64,000 nucleotides of DNA from NCBI GenBank assembly GCA_947499735.1, contig CANMPP010000001.1, positions 620,001 to 684,000 of the forward strand, given 5' to 3'. Positions 8,874 to 17,745 of the stretch are shown here, one piece after another. This DNA comes from an uncultured Pelagimonas sp. Lineage in GTDB: Bacteria > Pseudomonadota > Alphaproteobacteria > Rhodobacterales > Rhodobacteraceae. Position 1 is the first letter of the stretch, and every line of letters starts with the position of its first letter. A model generated the notes under the pieces. The model was given only the letters and a program-made list of their open reading frames with translations. It was not told the origin of the DNA and made no database searches. A program made the translations under genes and the position numbers.

Positions 8874-11800
8874 ATGTATGAAATAACCGCAATGCAGGCT
8901 GCCTGCTGGGTCAATGGACACGCTAAAGATGAAGGTTCAGCCGAGCCTTCTGCGCATTTATACGTCGAACTGGATAGTCGTGAAGGTCAGGCACTAATAG
9001 ACGCAGACAGGCTGGCACGTGCGGTTTTGGCACTGTTGCAGCGTCACAATCACCTGCGGCTGACCTTTGATGATCAAGGGGTCCCTTCGATTGCCGACCT
9101 TTCTTCGCAGCACCGTTTGTATTTCAATGATTTGAGGGATCTGGATCCTGCAGGTTGTGAAGAGAAACTGAGACACATTCGCGCGTCCAAAACGCACCAA
9201 CGTTTAGCCCTTAGGGACGGTGTTGCTTGCGAATTCACGTTAAGCCAGTTGCCTGGCGGAAAGCATCGCCTGCACATAGATTTGGATATGATCGCGTCAG
9301 ATCCATCATGTTTTCCGTATGTGATGGCTGACTTGGCGGTGCTGTACGAACTAGATGCAAAAGCGCTGGATCGCGCCGCTGGTGACTTTGTGAAGCACCG
9401 TCAGGCCTATCGGGCAGACCCTGCGCGATCACATCAGGAAGCTATTGCACGCACATGGTGGAAAGATCAGATTGCTGACCTGCCGCCCGCACCAAACCTG
9501 CCTGCACCAGAACATCCCCAAACGCACGACACCGCACAAAGCACGCGTTTTGCTGCAACGCTGACTGATGCGGAAACAGCTGCATTTTTGAAATATGCAC
9601 GCGCAATTCGTGCGACTCCTTCCAGCCTAGCGTTGTCATTGTTTGCAAAAGAATTAGGACACGCCACTGGCCAATCAGCATTGCGTTTGACGGTTCCGAT
9701 GTTTGAACCGCAGAACATGTCGGAACAAGGGCCCACAATTGGAGATTTTTCCAATTTCACCTTGATGGGTGTGGACCACATTGATGCAACACTGGATGTG
9801 CTGACGGAACATGTGCAGACACGGTTGGTTCAGGCCATTTCGCACAGCGCAAGGCCCGGCCCGCAGCTGATGCGTGATTTGGCGCGCCATTTGGGATCTG
9901 TGCCGAGTGCACCGGTGGTCTTTACTGCAGGGTTTGACCACCCGCTGGGTTCGATACTGCCAGATCTTGCGCGCAATCTATTTGGTGATCTCGTTTGGAG
10001 CGTGTCACAAGGCCCTGGCGTTGCGCTTGATGCCCAAATTGCAAAGCTTGGTGATCAGATTTTGATCAATTGGGATATCAGGTTGGATCTGGTGGATGAA
10101 CAATGGATCAAAGCCCTATTTGATCGCTTTGTCACGCGCCTGCGCACGCTGCAACAGGACGTGGATAATATCGATCACAGCAAGCCGCTTTCGCAGTTGC
10201 AATGCGCGTATATCCTTGGGCGGAAAACAACGCTTCCGCTAGGTGGTGTGGCAATGCAAGAGGTTCGACTGTTTCGCGGAACCTTTGATTTGGAACGGCT
10301 GCAGGATCGTTTGGATGTTCTTTGTACGCAGCACCCGGCACTTCGCACGCGTATCAATGAACGTGATCAACGCATGTATTATGTACCAAAAGATACGGCT
10401 CCGCTTGATCTATACGACCTAAGTGACGATCAAAATGCACCAGAACAATTGGCGGCGTTTTGGGACAGTTTCAAAAACGAGCTGTGCGCGCTTGACGGGC
10501 CTTTGTGGCAGGTTTGCGCAGTCAAAATGCCAGCAGGTCAAGAAGATGCAGTGGCTGTGCGGTTTGATGCTTTAGCCCTAGATGGGCCAGCAATCGCAAA
10601 AATCTGTGCAGATATGTTCGTATCAAAACCAATGATCGAAGAGCCTGCACAAATATCCGAGCCCCCGGTGTCCGCTGCACAGCGCAATGTGGACGCGGCC
10701 TATTGGGCGCAAGCGTTACAAGATATCGATGCAGGGCCAAACCTGCCTTGGGTAACACCATTGCACCAGATCAGAACATCACGTTACCGCCGAGAGTCAC
10801 AACGGATTACCGCACAACAGCGGCGTGAATTGCAGCGTGCAGCGGCAAAAAGTAAGCTGTTCTTAAACAGTCTGCTGAGCTCTGTTGTGCTGGAAATTCT
10901 GGCGCGGTTTACCCCAGACATGCGGTTATATGTTGGCTTGCCAACCGCGCCTGCGCTGGACAATGCTGACCTTGGCAACCGGGCATCCTTTATCGTCGTC
11001 GACCATGATGCCGGTATAAGCACACCCGCTGAACGCGCAGCTGTTTTACAGTCAAAAACGATGGCGGGCTTGTCCCATATGGAGCATTCTGGTGTGGATC
11101 TGGCCCGGCAATTGCTGTCTCAGACCAAGGAAGCGCTGGCTTTGCCTATCGTCTTGACGAACGGGTTAAACTGGGCGCGACCTGATCCCGATGTATCTAT
11201 GTATGAAGTGGCCGGTCAGACGCAAACGCCACAAGTGGCGCTGGATATTCGTTTGATGAACGGGTCGGATGGCGGGATTGAAATCGCAGCTGACTATGCT
11301 GAATCTGCGTTAGAGGCCGACACTGTGCACGCCATGTTGATGGCAATAACCGCTGCGTTGAAAAACATCTATGATCTAGGCTCTTTGGATTTGCCGACGC
11401 CTTTGGTGGCATCCGCCAGCCCTGAACAATATCCCAATGTGACAAACCTTGATCCCTATTTGCTAAAAATCGCTGACAACCTTAGGGCAGGGCAGGGGAC
11501 CGCGCTGATCCAAGGCACGACGCATATCAGCTACGGCGCTTTGCGCGATAAGATCGAAGCAATCCTTGGTTGGTTTGCCCAGAATGGAATTCACAGCGGT
11601 GCGGTGCTGGCCATTCATCTGCCGCGCGGAATTGATCATATCGCGCTCCAACTTGCGGCAGCTCTTTCGGGGGTTATCTGGGTGCCTTTGGACGTGTCCG
11701 CGCCCGTGGAACGTCGTGACTATCAACTGGCGCGCTGCGCGCCGTCTCTTGTCGTATCACAAGACGATATTGATCTTTGGCGCTGCATCAAACCTGATCT

Positions 11801-13214
11801 ATTGCTGAACGCAGATCGTCAAGATTTACCCGAGGATACAGTCCTTTCTGAACGCAGCCTCAATCGTGATGCGGGATATTATTTGTTCACCTCGGGGACG
11901 ACCGGTGCGCCAAAATGCGTTGTGCTGAACAATCGGGCGACATCGAATGTGTTAGATCAAACGCTGCACGCATGGAACGTTAGCCCCAAAGATGTTGTGA
12001 TGTCGGTCACGCCCCTGCATCACGATATGTCTGTGTTTGATATTTTTGGCACTTTGAGTGCAGGTGCGACACTGGTCATGCCCGATCTGGGCCAAGACAA
12101 AGATGCGATGGAATGGGCGCAAATTGTGGCGCGTCATAACGTAACCCTCTGGGTATCTGTTCCTGCCATTCTTGAAATGCTTTTGGATAGCGCGCGACCA
12201 GAGCAATTAGGATCGCTGCGTCTGATCGCCCAAGGTGGTGATTACATCAAACCCGCTCAAATCGCGCTTCTGCGGGACATATGTGCGCGCGCAAAATTGG
12301 TTTCGCTAGGCGGTCCGACCGAGACCACGATTTGGAGCATTTGGCATGACATCGGGTCTGAAACCGGCGCCGTGCCTTATGGGCGTGCGCTAAAGGGTGC
12401 TGAATATCTGATCTGTAACCCCGCGGGCGAGCCGTGCCCAACCGGCGTTGTTGGGCGCATACATACTGCGGGTGATTGTTTGTCTCTGGGATATCTGGAC
12501 GATGGCAACCTGGTCTCGACGGGTTTTGTGTCCTTGCCTGATCACAATGGCAATCCTCGTCGCGCATTCCGCACGGGTGATTTGGGAAAATGGGCCCCAG
12601 ATGGCACGATAACCTTCGCTGGACGTGTGGGCGGCTATGTCAAAGTGCGCGGGGTGCGCGTGTCGCTAGGGGATATTGAAAGCACCCTTGGTCAACATGA
12701 AAGCCTGCGCCAGTCTATGGTTGTTGATCTTGTTTCTGACGACGGGCGTGACACGTCTCTTGCTGCCCTATGCGTCAGTCATGAAAACACCCAGCCTAGC
12801 ACAGCAGACCTACGTAAATATATGCGTGAGAAGCTGCCTCAATCACATTTACCAGACCGCTTTATATTTGTGCCATCCCTCCCGTTGTCTGCAAATGGAA
12901 AACCGGACAAAGCGGCCGCGCGCCGTTTGGCGGAGAAAACATCGACAATGCCGCCAGCACCGAAACCAAACGCGTCAGACCAACAGCTGACGACGCAAGT
13001 TTTGAACATCTATCTGGAACATCTGGGCGCGCATGGGGATGCAGATAGCATCTTGCTGGATCTTGGATTGATGCCAAACCATCTGGCGCCCATCGCAACG
13101 GCACTAAACTCCCGACTTGGTTGCAAATTAAACCCAATGCAATTGATCCGCGCACGCACCGCACGGCAAGCTGCCGCGATTGTTGCGCAACAGCCTGTAC
13201 TTTCGGCCACTTGA
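8874..13214 (+). CDS. NRPS with domains Cy-Cy-A and a degenerate carrier (VibF N-terminal part)
   Basis: About 1446 residues. A first cyclization-type domain (about 1 to 435) has Asp138 and Asp143 of the D-x4-D-x2-S motif, with Cys146 in place of Ser. A second (about 440 to 855) opens with QLQCAYILGR...LPLGG and has Asp565 and Asp570, with Ala in place of Ser. The adenylation domain (about 870 to 1355) has FTSGTTGAPK at 1004, GGPTETT at 1147, RTGDL and NGKPDK near 1341. Residues 1366 to 1435 are carrier-like, but the attachment site reads DLGLMPNHL and has no serine. Tandem Cy-Cy-A is the opening of VibF, which activates threonine and forms methyloxazoline. The ATG at 8874 follows GGGTG; a TTG two codons earlier is possible. 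Confidence 0.92.
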   Translation: MYEITAMQAACWVNGHAKDEGSAEPSAHLYVELDSREGQALIDADRLARAVLALLQRHNHLRLTFDDQGVPSIADLSSQHRLYFNDLRDLDPAGCEEKLRHIRASKTHQRLALRDGVACEFTLSQLPGGKHRLHIDLDMIASDPSCFPYVMADLAVLYELDAKALDRAAGDFVKHRQAYRADPARSHQEAIARTWWKDQIADLPPAPNLPAPEHPQTHDTAQSTRFAATLTDAETAAFLKYARAIRATPSSLALSLFAKELGHATGQSALRLTVPMFEPQNMSEQGPTIGDFSNFTLMGVDHIDATLDVLTEHVQTRLVQAISHSARPGPQLMRDLARHLGSVPSAPVVFTAGFDHPLGSILPDLARNLFGDLVWSVSQGPGVALDAQIAKLGDQILINWDIRLDLVDEQWIKALFDRFVTRLRTLQQDVDNIDHSKPLSQLQCAYILGRKTTLPLGGVAMQEVRLFRGTFDLERLQDRLDVLCTQHPALRTRINERDQRMYYVPKDTAPLDLYDLSDDQNAPEQLAAFWDSFKNELCALDGPLWQVCAVKMPAGQEDAVAVRFDALALDGPAIAKICADMFVSKPMIEEPAQISEPPVSAAQRNVDAAYWAQALQDIDAGPNLPWVTPLHQIRTSRYRRESQRITAQQRRELQRAAAKSKLFLNSLLSSVVLEILARFTPDMRLYVGLPTAPALDNADLGNRASFIVVDHDAGISTPAERAAVLQSKTMAGLSHMEHSGVDLARQLLSQTKEALALPIVLTNGLNWARPDPDVSMYEVAGQTQTPQVALDIRLMNGSDGGIEIAADYAESALEADTVHAMLMAITAALKNIYDLGSLDLPTPLVASASPEQYPNVTNLDPYLLKIADNLRAGQGTALIQGTTHISYGALRDKIEAILGWFAQNGIHSGAVLAIHLPRGIDHIALQLAAALSGVIWVPLDVSAPVERRDYQLARCAPSLVVSQDDIDLWRCIKPDLLLNADRQDLPEDTVLSERSLNRDAGYYLFTSGTTGAPKCVVLNNRATSNVLDQTLHAWNVSPKDVVMSVTPLHHDMSVFDIFGTLSAGATLVMPDLGQDKDAMEWAQIVARHNVTLWVSVPAILEMLLDSARPEQLGSLRLIAQGGDYIKPAQIALLRDICARAKLVSLGGPTETTIWSIWHDIGSETGAVPYGRALKGAEYLICNPAGEPCPTGVVGRIHTAGDCLSLGYLDDGNLVSTGFVSLPDHNGNPRRAFRTGDLGKWAPDGTITFAGRVGGYVKVRGVRVSLGDIESTLGQHESLRQSMVVDLVSDDGRDTSLAALCVSHENTQPSTADLRKYMREKLPQSHLPDRFIFVPSLPLSANGKPDKAAARRLAEKTSTMPPAPKPNASDQQLTTQVLNIYLEHLGAHGDADSILLDLGLMPNHLAPIATALNSRLGCKLNPMQLIRARTARQAAAIVAQQPVLSAT

Positions 13215-13229
13215 CTCGAAGGAAATTCA

Positions 13230-14624
13230 ATGTCTGCGTTCCAATCTTCGGCTCCATGGCTCGATCTGACACTTGCTCAGTTCGATTTCTGGGAAGAATT
13301 CCGTCTGCATCCTGACCGCCCGTTATCGACCATCGCCCATTGCACCGTTATCACCGGTCCTTTGGATGAAGCCGCACTCATCGGAGCGCTGAAACAGGTC
13401 GCGCGAGAAACTGACGTGTTTGCCTTGCAGTTTCAGGATGGTCCCGATGGACCACGCCAGAAAATTGACCCTGCGCGGATCCCAACCGTGCAGTATCTTG
13501 ACCTGTCTTCTGAAACGGACCCGGACAGGGCTGGACGTAAGATGATGGAAGCGGACATCGCAAAACCGATTGATCTGGAACAGGATCAAATTTCTGCGCT
13601 TTGGTTGTTGAAAATAGGGCCAGCCCGTTGGTTGTGGTATCTTAGAGGGCATCACATCATGCTAGATGGTTACGGTGTTTCGTTGGTCGAACGTCGCACT
13701 GCCGCCCTTTATGCAGAGGCCCTTGGTAAACCCGCAGACTTGGGTGCATTCGAACCCTTTCATCTCTATCTGGATGAAGAAACGGCGTACCGTGAAGGCC
13801 CCCACCATGCACGCAACAACCAGCATTGGCAGCAGGTCCTGAAAGACGGCCCGCCGCTGACGATTTTGGAAAAGAATGACGAGGATTATGGCTGCTCTTC
13901 GCTCAGTTCGGCACCTGATGTGTCCCCCCAAGTACCAGCTGCGTTACGTGAGGCCGCTGCCACCTATGACATCGGCTGGCCTGATCTGTTAACCCTTCTT
14001 ACAGCCGCCTGGCTGGCACGGGATTTGAAGACGGGTGATAAAGGCCTGCCAATTTGGCTGCCTTATATGAGCCGATTTGGAAGCGTAAGCGCCCAAATCC
14101 CAGCACTTGTGGTCAATATACTCCCGCTCATTGTGACAAAAATTCCAAACGAAACACTGGGCGATTACCTGTCCCGAATGGGCAAAGTCTTGCGTCAATT
14201 GCGCCGTCATGGCCGTTACCGTGTTGAACAACTTGCTGCGGATCATGGGCTAAAAGAAGGGCAACGGTTTTTCTTTTCGCCTCTGATAAATGTCTTGCCC
14301 TTTGATCCCCCTCAATTTGTCGGATGCAGCGCCAGGCGTGAAGTTCTGGCTGCGGGGCCGGGGGATGGTTTCAACCTGACATGGGGCGCGGCATCTGATG
14401 CCAGTGACCTCGCCCTTTGGATTGATGCCGATCCAGCATCACAAGACGAATTTACAGCCGGCAATGCGGATCTTGTTCCCTTTGTGATCCGGGCCTGCGC
14501 CGCAGGTGCCATAACCGTGCCACTTGATGACCTGTTACAGGCCAGCACTGCAGCCCAATCGATGACGGTTTGCAATAAACCTACACCAATGAGGCCGATC
14601 ACTGGCCGCCTAGAGGACACATGA
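13230..14624 (+). CDS. Stand-alone condensation enzyme (VibH-like amide synthase)
   Basis: A free-standing NRPS condensation domain of 464 residues, near the size of VibH (about 440). The catalytic motif is HHIMLDG at residues 141 to 147. VibH joins dihydroxybenzoyl from a carrier protein to a primary amine of norspermidine, and this gene sits in the same company (EntE, free aryl carrier, Cy-Cy-A NRPS). I infer acylation of a polyamine, most likely spermidine in an alphaproteobacterium. A ribosome site GAAGGAAA precedes the ATG, 16 bp after the NRPS stop, and the 3' end overlaps fepB by 4 bp. Confidence 0.88.
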   Translation: MSAFQSSAPWLDLTLAQFDFWEEFRLHPDRPLSTIAHCTVITGPLDEAALIGALKQVARETDVFALQFQDGPDGPRQKIDPARIPTVQYLDLSSETDPDRAGRKMMEADIAKPIDLEQDQISALWLLKIGPARWLWYLRGHHIMLDGYGVSLVERRTAALYAEALGKPADLGAFEPFHLYLDEETAYREGPHHARNNQHWQQVLKDGPPLTILEKNDEDYGCSSLSSAPDVSPQVPAALREAAATYDIGWPDLLTLLTAAWLARDLKTGDKGLPIWLPYMSRFGSVSAQIPALVVNILPLIVTKIPNETLGDYLSRMGKVLRQLRRHGRYRVEQLAADHGLKEGQRFFFSPLINVLPFDPPQFVGCSARREVLAAGPGDGFNLTWGAASDASDLALWIDADPASQDEFTAGNADLVPFVIRACAAGAITVPLDDLLQASTAAQSMTVCNKPTPMRPITGRLEDT

Positions 14625-15565
14625 AACGCCGTTCCTTTCTAACCGCCAGCACCTGTGCCGCAGCTACATTTACTTTGGGATCATCCAGCATGGCCGAAAC
14701 CGGTTGGCCGCGCAGCGTTCCAAATGCAGATGGCCGTGAAACCATTTTGACGGCGCCGCCAAAGCGCATAGTTTCAACATCCGTCACCCTTGCAGGTAGT
14801 CTATTGGCAATTGGCGCACCGCTTATTGCCACAGCTACAACTGTACGCGGTGATTTTTTCGGACAATGGGAACATGTTGCGGAAGAACAGGGTGTTGAAA
14901 AACTTTGGCGCGCAGGTTCTGTCGATCTAGAAGCGGTCTGGTCGTACGCTCCTGACCTCATCCTCGTTTCAGCAACGGGTGCAGATTCAGTTGTGGCACA
15001 ACGTGCGGCACTAGAAGAAATCGCGCCAGTTCTGGTGATTGATTATGGCGCGCTTGATTGGACGGGCCTTGCGCAATTACTGGGTCAAGCGATCGGTCAC
15101 GAAACCCAAGCTCAGGCCATGCTGACAGATTTCGAGACGCAATTGCAAACAATGCGCACCCGGTTGCAGCTGCCCGAAGGTCTGACCAATATCGTCAGTT
15201 ACAATGGCCCCGGCGCACCCAATCCCGTTGCGCGGGCGAATGGTGTGCATGGTCGGTTACTTTCAGCGCTGGGCTTTTCTTTAGAAGATCCGCCCATAAA
15301 CTGGCAAAGCGCAAATGTGCCACCGGCGGCGGATTTCATTCGTTCGGCCTATGAACATCTAACAGAGCTGACAGCACAAACGACCTTTGTTTTGTCTGGA
15401 ACAGATGAAGACGCGCAGCGCCTGTTGGACGACCCAATCCTGAGCAATCTTCCCTCAGTGCAACTGGGTCAGGTTTATGGGTTGGGGGCAAATTCGTTCA
15501 GGATCGATTATTACAGCGCCTCAGAAATCGTGTCCAACATTGCGCAACGGTTTGGCCGGAGCTAA
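14621..15565 (+). CDS. fepB: Periplasmic ferric-catecholate binding protein
   Basis: This 314-residue solute-binding protein delivers a ferric siderophore to the inner-membrane permease. The N terminus MKRRSFLTASTC carries a twin-arginine-like signal. The mature part tracks FepB closely: WPRSVPNADGRETI, PPKRIVSTSVTLAGSLLAIGAP, DLILVSATGADS and near the end VYGLGANSFRIDYYSA. It overlaps the VibH-like gene by 4 bp, so uptake and synthesis genes are translationally linked. Likely ligand: the product of this cluster. Confidence 0.92.
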   Translation: MKRRSFLTASTCAAATFTLGSSSMAETGWPRSVPNADGRETILTAPPKRIVSTSVTLAGSLLAIGAPLIATATTVRGDFFGQWEHVAEEQGVEKLWRAGSVDLEAVWSYAPDLILVSATGADSVVAQRAALEEIAPVLVIDYGALDWTGLAQLLGQAIGHETQAQAMLTDFETQLQTMRTRLQLPEGLTNIVSYNGPGAPNPVARANGVHGRLLSALGFSLEDPPINWQSANVPPAADFIRSAYEHLTELTAQTTFVLSGTDEDAQRLLDDPILSNLPSVQLGQVYGLGANSFRIDYYSASEIVSNIAQRFGRS

Positions 15566-15568
15566 CGC

Positions 15569-16579
15569 ATGGCACCAAACCTTTCGCCCACACAACGCCT
15601 GTTGCTTGGCGGGGCAATTTTATTTGTTGTGGCGACCTCATTCCTGGGCCTGTTTATTGGTCCACGCACGATCCCCATTGAAACCACATTTGCAGCGTTG
15701 CGGAATTTTGACGCCAGCGATAGCGCGCATCTTTTGGTGCGCGAGCAACGTTTGCCACGCGTATTTTTGGGTTTGATTGTTGGCGGCGCATTAGGTGCAG
15801 CTGGGGGTGTGATGCAAACACTGACGCGCAATCCTTTGGCAGATCCCGGCCTGCTTGGTGTTTCTGCAGGTGCCACCCTTGCAATTGTGTGCCTGATCGC
15901 GGCAACGGGCCAGATAAATATCGGCGCGTCGCTTTGGGCTGGTGTGTGTGGCGCGGGTCTTGGCGGCATTGCCGTCTTTTTGCTGGCAGGCATGACGCAG
16001 GCCCATGATCCGGTCCGGTTGGTGTTGGCGGGGGCGGCTTTATCAATCGTGTTGATGACCTTAACTCGCGTGATTACCGTCAATGCGGAAGCACAAGTGT
16101 TCGACCAGTTCCGCCACTGGGCTGTTGGTTCATTGCAGGGACGTAGCTGGAGCGTGTTGTGGCCCAGCCTATGGTTGACGTTTGTCGGGGGCTTAGCTGC
16201 ATTCGCATTGTCCCGACCCCTTGATGCTTTGGCATTGGGGCAGGAGTTTGGGCACAGCCTTGGGGCGGATCCACGCAGAGTTTGGTTTGCAGCGGCCATT
16301 GTGATTGTGGTGCTGTGTGGGACGGCGACGGCGGCTGCGGGCCCGATCAGTTTTGTCGGTTTGGCCGCACCACATTTAGCGCGCCATATCGCCGGGTCGG
16401 CACATCGCGCACTTTTGCCGCTGTCCATGCTGATCGGCGCGGCATTGGTGAGCATCGCAGATCTTTTGGGACGGATCATTGAACCTGCTTCGCCCATCGA
16501 TGTCGGCATTATGTCTGCGTTGATTGGGGGACCTGTTTTTGTCGTTTTGGCACGCCGTTTGCGGACCAGCGGGTTATGA
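15569..16579 (+). CDS. fepD: Ferric siderophore ABC permease, FepD type
   Basis: A 336-residue FecCD-family permease with about nine to ten membrane helices. Family marks are LRLPRV-like EQRLPRVFLGLIVGGALGAAGGVMQTLTRNPLADPGLLG, then GPISFVGLAAPHLAR and a C-terminal glycine-rich helix. It is the first of two permease subunits, 3 bp after fepB, and overlaps fepG by 4 bp. Works with FepG and the ATPase at 19927. Confidence 0.92.
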   Translation: MAPNLSPTQRLLLGGAILFVVATSFLGLFIGPRTIPIETTFAALRNFDASDSAHLLVREQRLPRVFLGLIVGGALGAAGGVMQTLTRNPLADPGLLGVSAGATLAIVCLIAATGQINIGASLWAGVCGAGLGGIAVFLLAGMTQAHDPVRLVLAGAALSIVLMTLTRVITVNAEAQVFDQFRHWAVGSLQGRSWSVLWPSLWLTFVGGLAAFALSRPLDALALGQEFGHSLGADPRRVWFAAAIVIVVLCGTATAAAGPISFVGLAAPHLARHIAGSAHRALLPLSMLIGAALVSIADLLGRIIEPASPIDVGIMSALIGGPVFVVLARRLRTSGL

Positions 16580-17610
16580 GCGCGTCGTCACGTTTCGTTC
16601 TGCGTTGGGGGCGTTGGTCCCTTGTTTGCGAGCGACGATCGCTTTGGCTAAACGTCACTTTTTTCGCGCTGATCCTGCTGGGATCAACGGTGTCGTTGAT
16701 GCTGGGGCGGATGCAAATTGGCGCGGATGCAATATGGCAAACCTTGAACGGTCAGGCACCTACGCGTGCTATTGAACATATTCTGATCGACATTCGCTTG
16801 CCGCGATTATTGGTTACGATTGGGGCAGGTGCCGCGCTTGGTGCTTCGGGCGCGGTGTTTCAAAGCATCTCGCGCAATCCTCTGGGCTCACCGGATGTGA
16901 TCGGATTTACCGCAGGCGCTGCCACCGGCGCGCTGATCTGGATCATTGTGTTTGGTGGTTCAGGGGCCAATGTTGTGCTGGCATCTTTGATGGGCGCACT
17001 TTTGACCGGAGGTGTCGTTTATTTCTTAGCCCGAAAAGATGGCCATGTCAGTGCATACCGTTTGGTCCTGACGGGGATTGGCATTGGTGCCGTTTTGCAT
17101 GCAATCAACGCGCTTTTACTTGTTAAAGGACATATCGACCTTGCGATTTCAGCCAACCTTTGGCTTGCAGGATCTGTTGATGGTCGCGATTGGGGCCATG
17201 TTTGGCCACTTTGGCTGGGGCTAACTGTGTTGATTGGCCCGATGCTAATTGGCATGCGCCCACTTGGCTGGATGGAAATGGGGGACGATCTTGCCGGCCC
17301 CCTTGGTGTTCCTGTTGAACAGGTTCGGCGCTGGATGTTGCTTGCGGCGCTGGTATTGGCCGGGCTGGCCACCAGCGCGACAGGGCCCATTGCATTTGTC
17401 GCATTGGCAGCCCCCCAACTTGCGCGCAGATTAACCCGTGCACCGACACAGCCGTTGATTGGGGCGGCTTTATTTGGGGCTTGTTTGTTGCTGGGCGCAG
17501 ACCTGCTGACACGCATTGCACCTTTTGATTGGACCATGCCAATCGGCCAAGTCACCGGCATCATCGGAGGCCTTTATCTGAGCTGGTTGTTGTTAGGTAA
17601 CCGGTTGTGA
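16576..17610 (+). CDS. fepG: Ferric siderophore ABC permease, FepG type
   Basis: The partner permease of 344 residues. Seen are IRLPRLLVTIGAGAALGAS, FQSISRNPLGSPDVIGF and GPIAFVALAAPQLAR, the segments that contact the ATPase in BtuCD-type importers. The unusually long N terminus before the first membrane helix (about 30 residues) is as in FepG. It overlaps fepD by 4 bp and is followed by a 132 bp gap before the second NRPS gene. Confidence 0.92.
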   Translation: MSASSRFVLRWGRWSLVCERRSLWLNVTFFALILLGSTVSLMLGRMQIGADAIWQTLNGQAPTRAIEHILIDIRLPRLLVTIGAGAALGASGAVFQSISRNPLGSPDVIGFTAGAATGALIWIIVFGGSGANVVLASLMGALLTGGVVYFLARKDGHVSAYRLVLTGIGIGAVLHAINALLLVKGHIDLAISANLWLAGSVDGRDWGHVWPLWLGLTVLIGPMLIGMRPLGWMEMGDDLAGPLGVPVEQVRRWMLLAALVLAGLATSATGPIAFVALAAPQLARRLTRAPTQPLIGAALFGACLLLGADLLTRIAPFDWTMPIGQVTGIIGGLYLSWLLLGNRL

Positions 17611-17745
17611 AATTGTGCGTTTTATTTCCGACAAAAATACTTGACATTGCATCGGATGTGACCTTGGTTGCAGGCCTCAGGTCTTCCCTCTTTGGCGAGG
17701 GTTCCCAGCTCTCAAAAACGTTCCCAGAACCAGTAGGATCTCGTG

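Noticed and set aside
15562-16509. A 315-codon minus-strand frame opposite fepD
   Set aside because: It is the antisense shadow of a GC-biased membrane-protein gene, with a composition of Arg, Pro and Ala and no domain.
17686-17701. Short hairpin CCCTC/GAGGG before the second NRPS gene as a terminator
   Set aside because: The stem is only 5 bp and no T-run follows.
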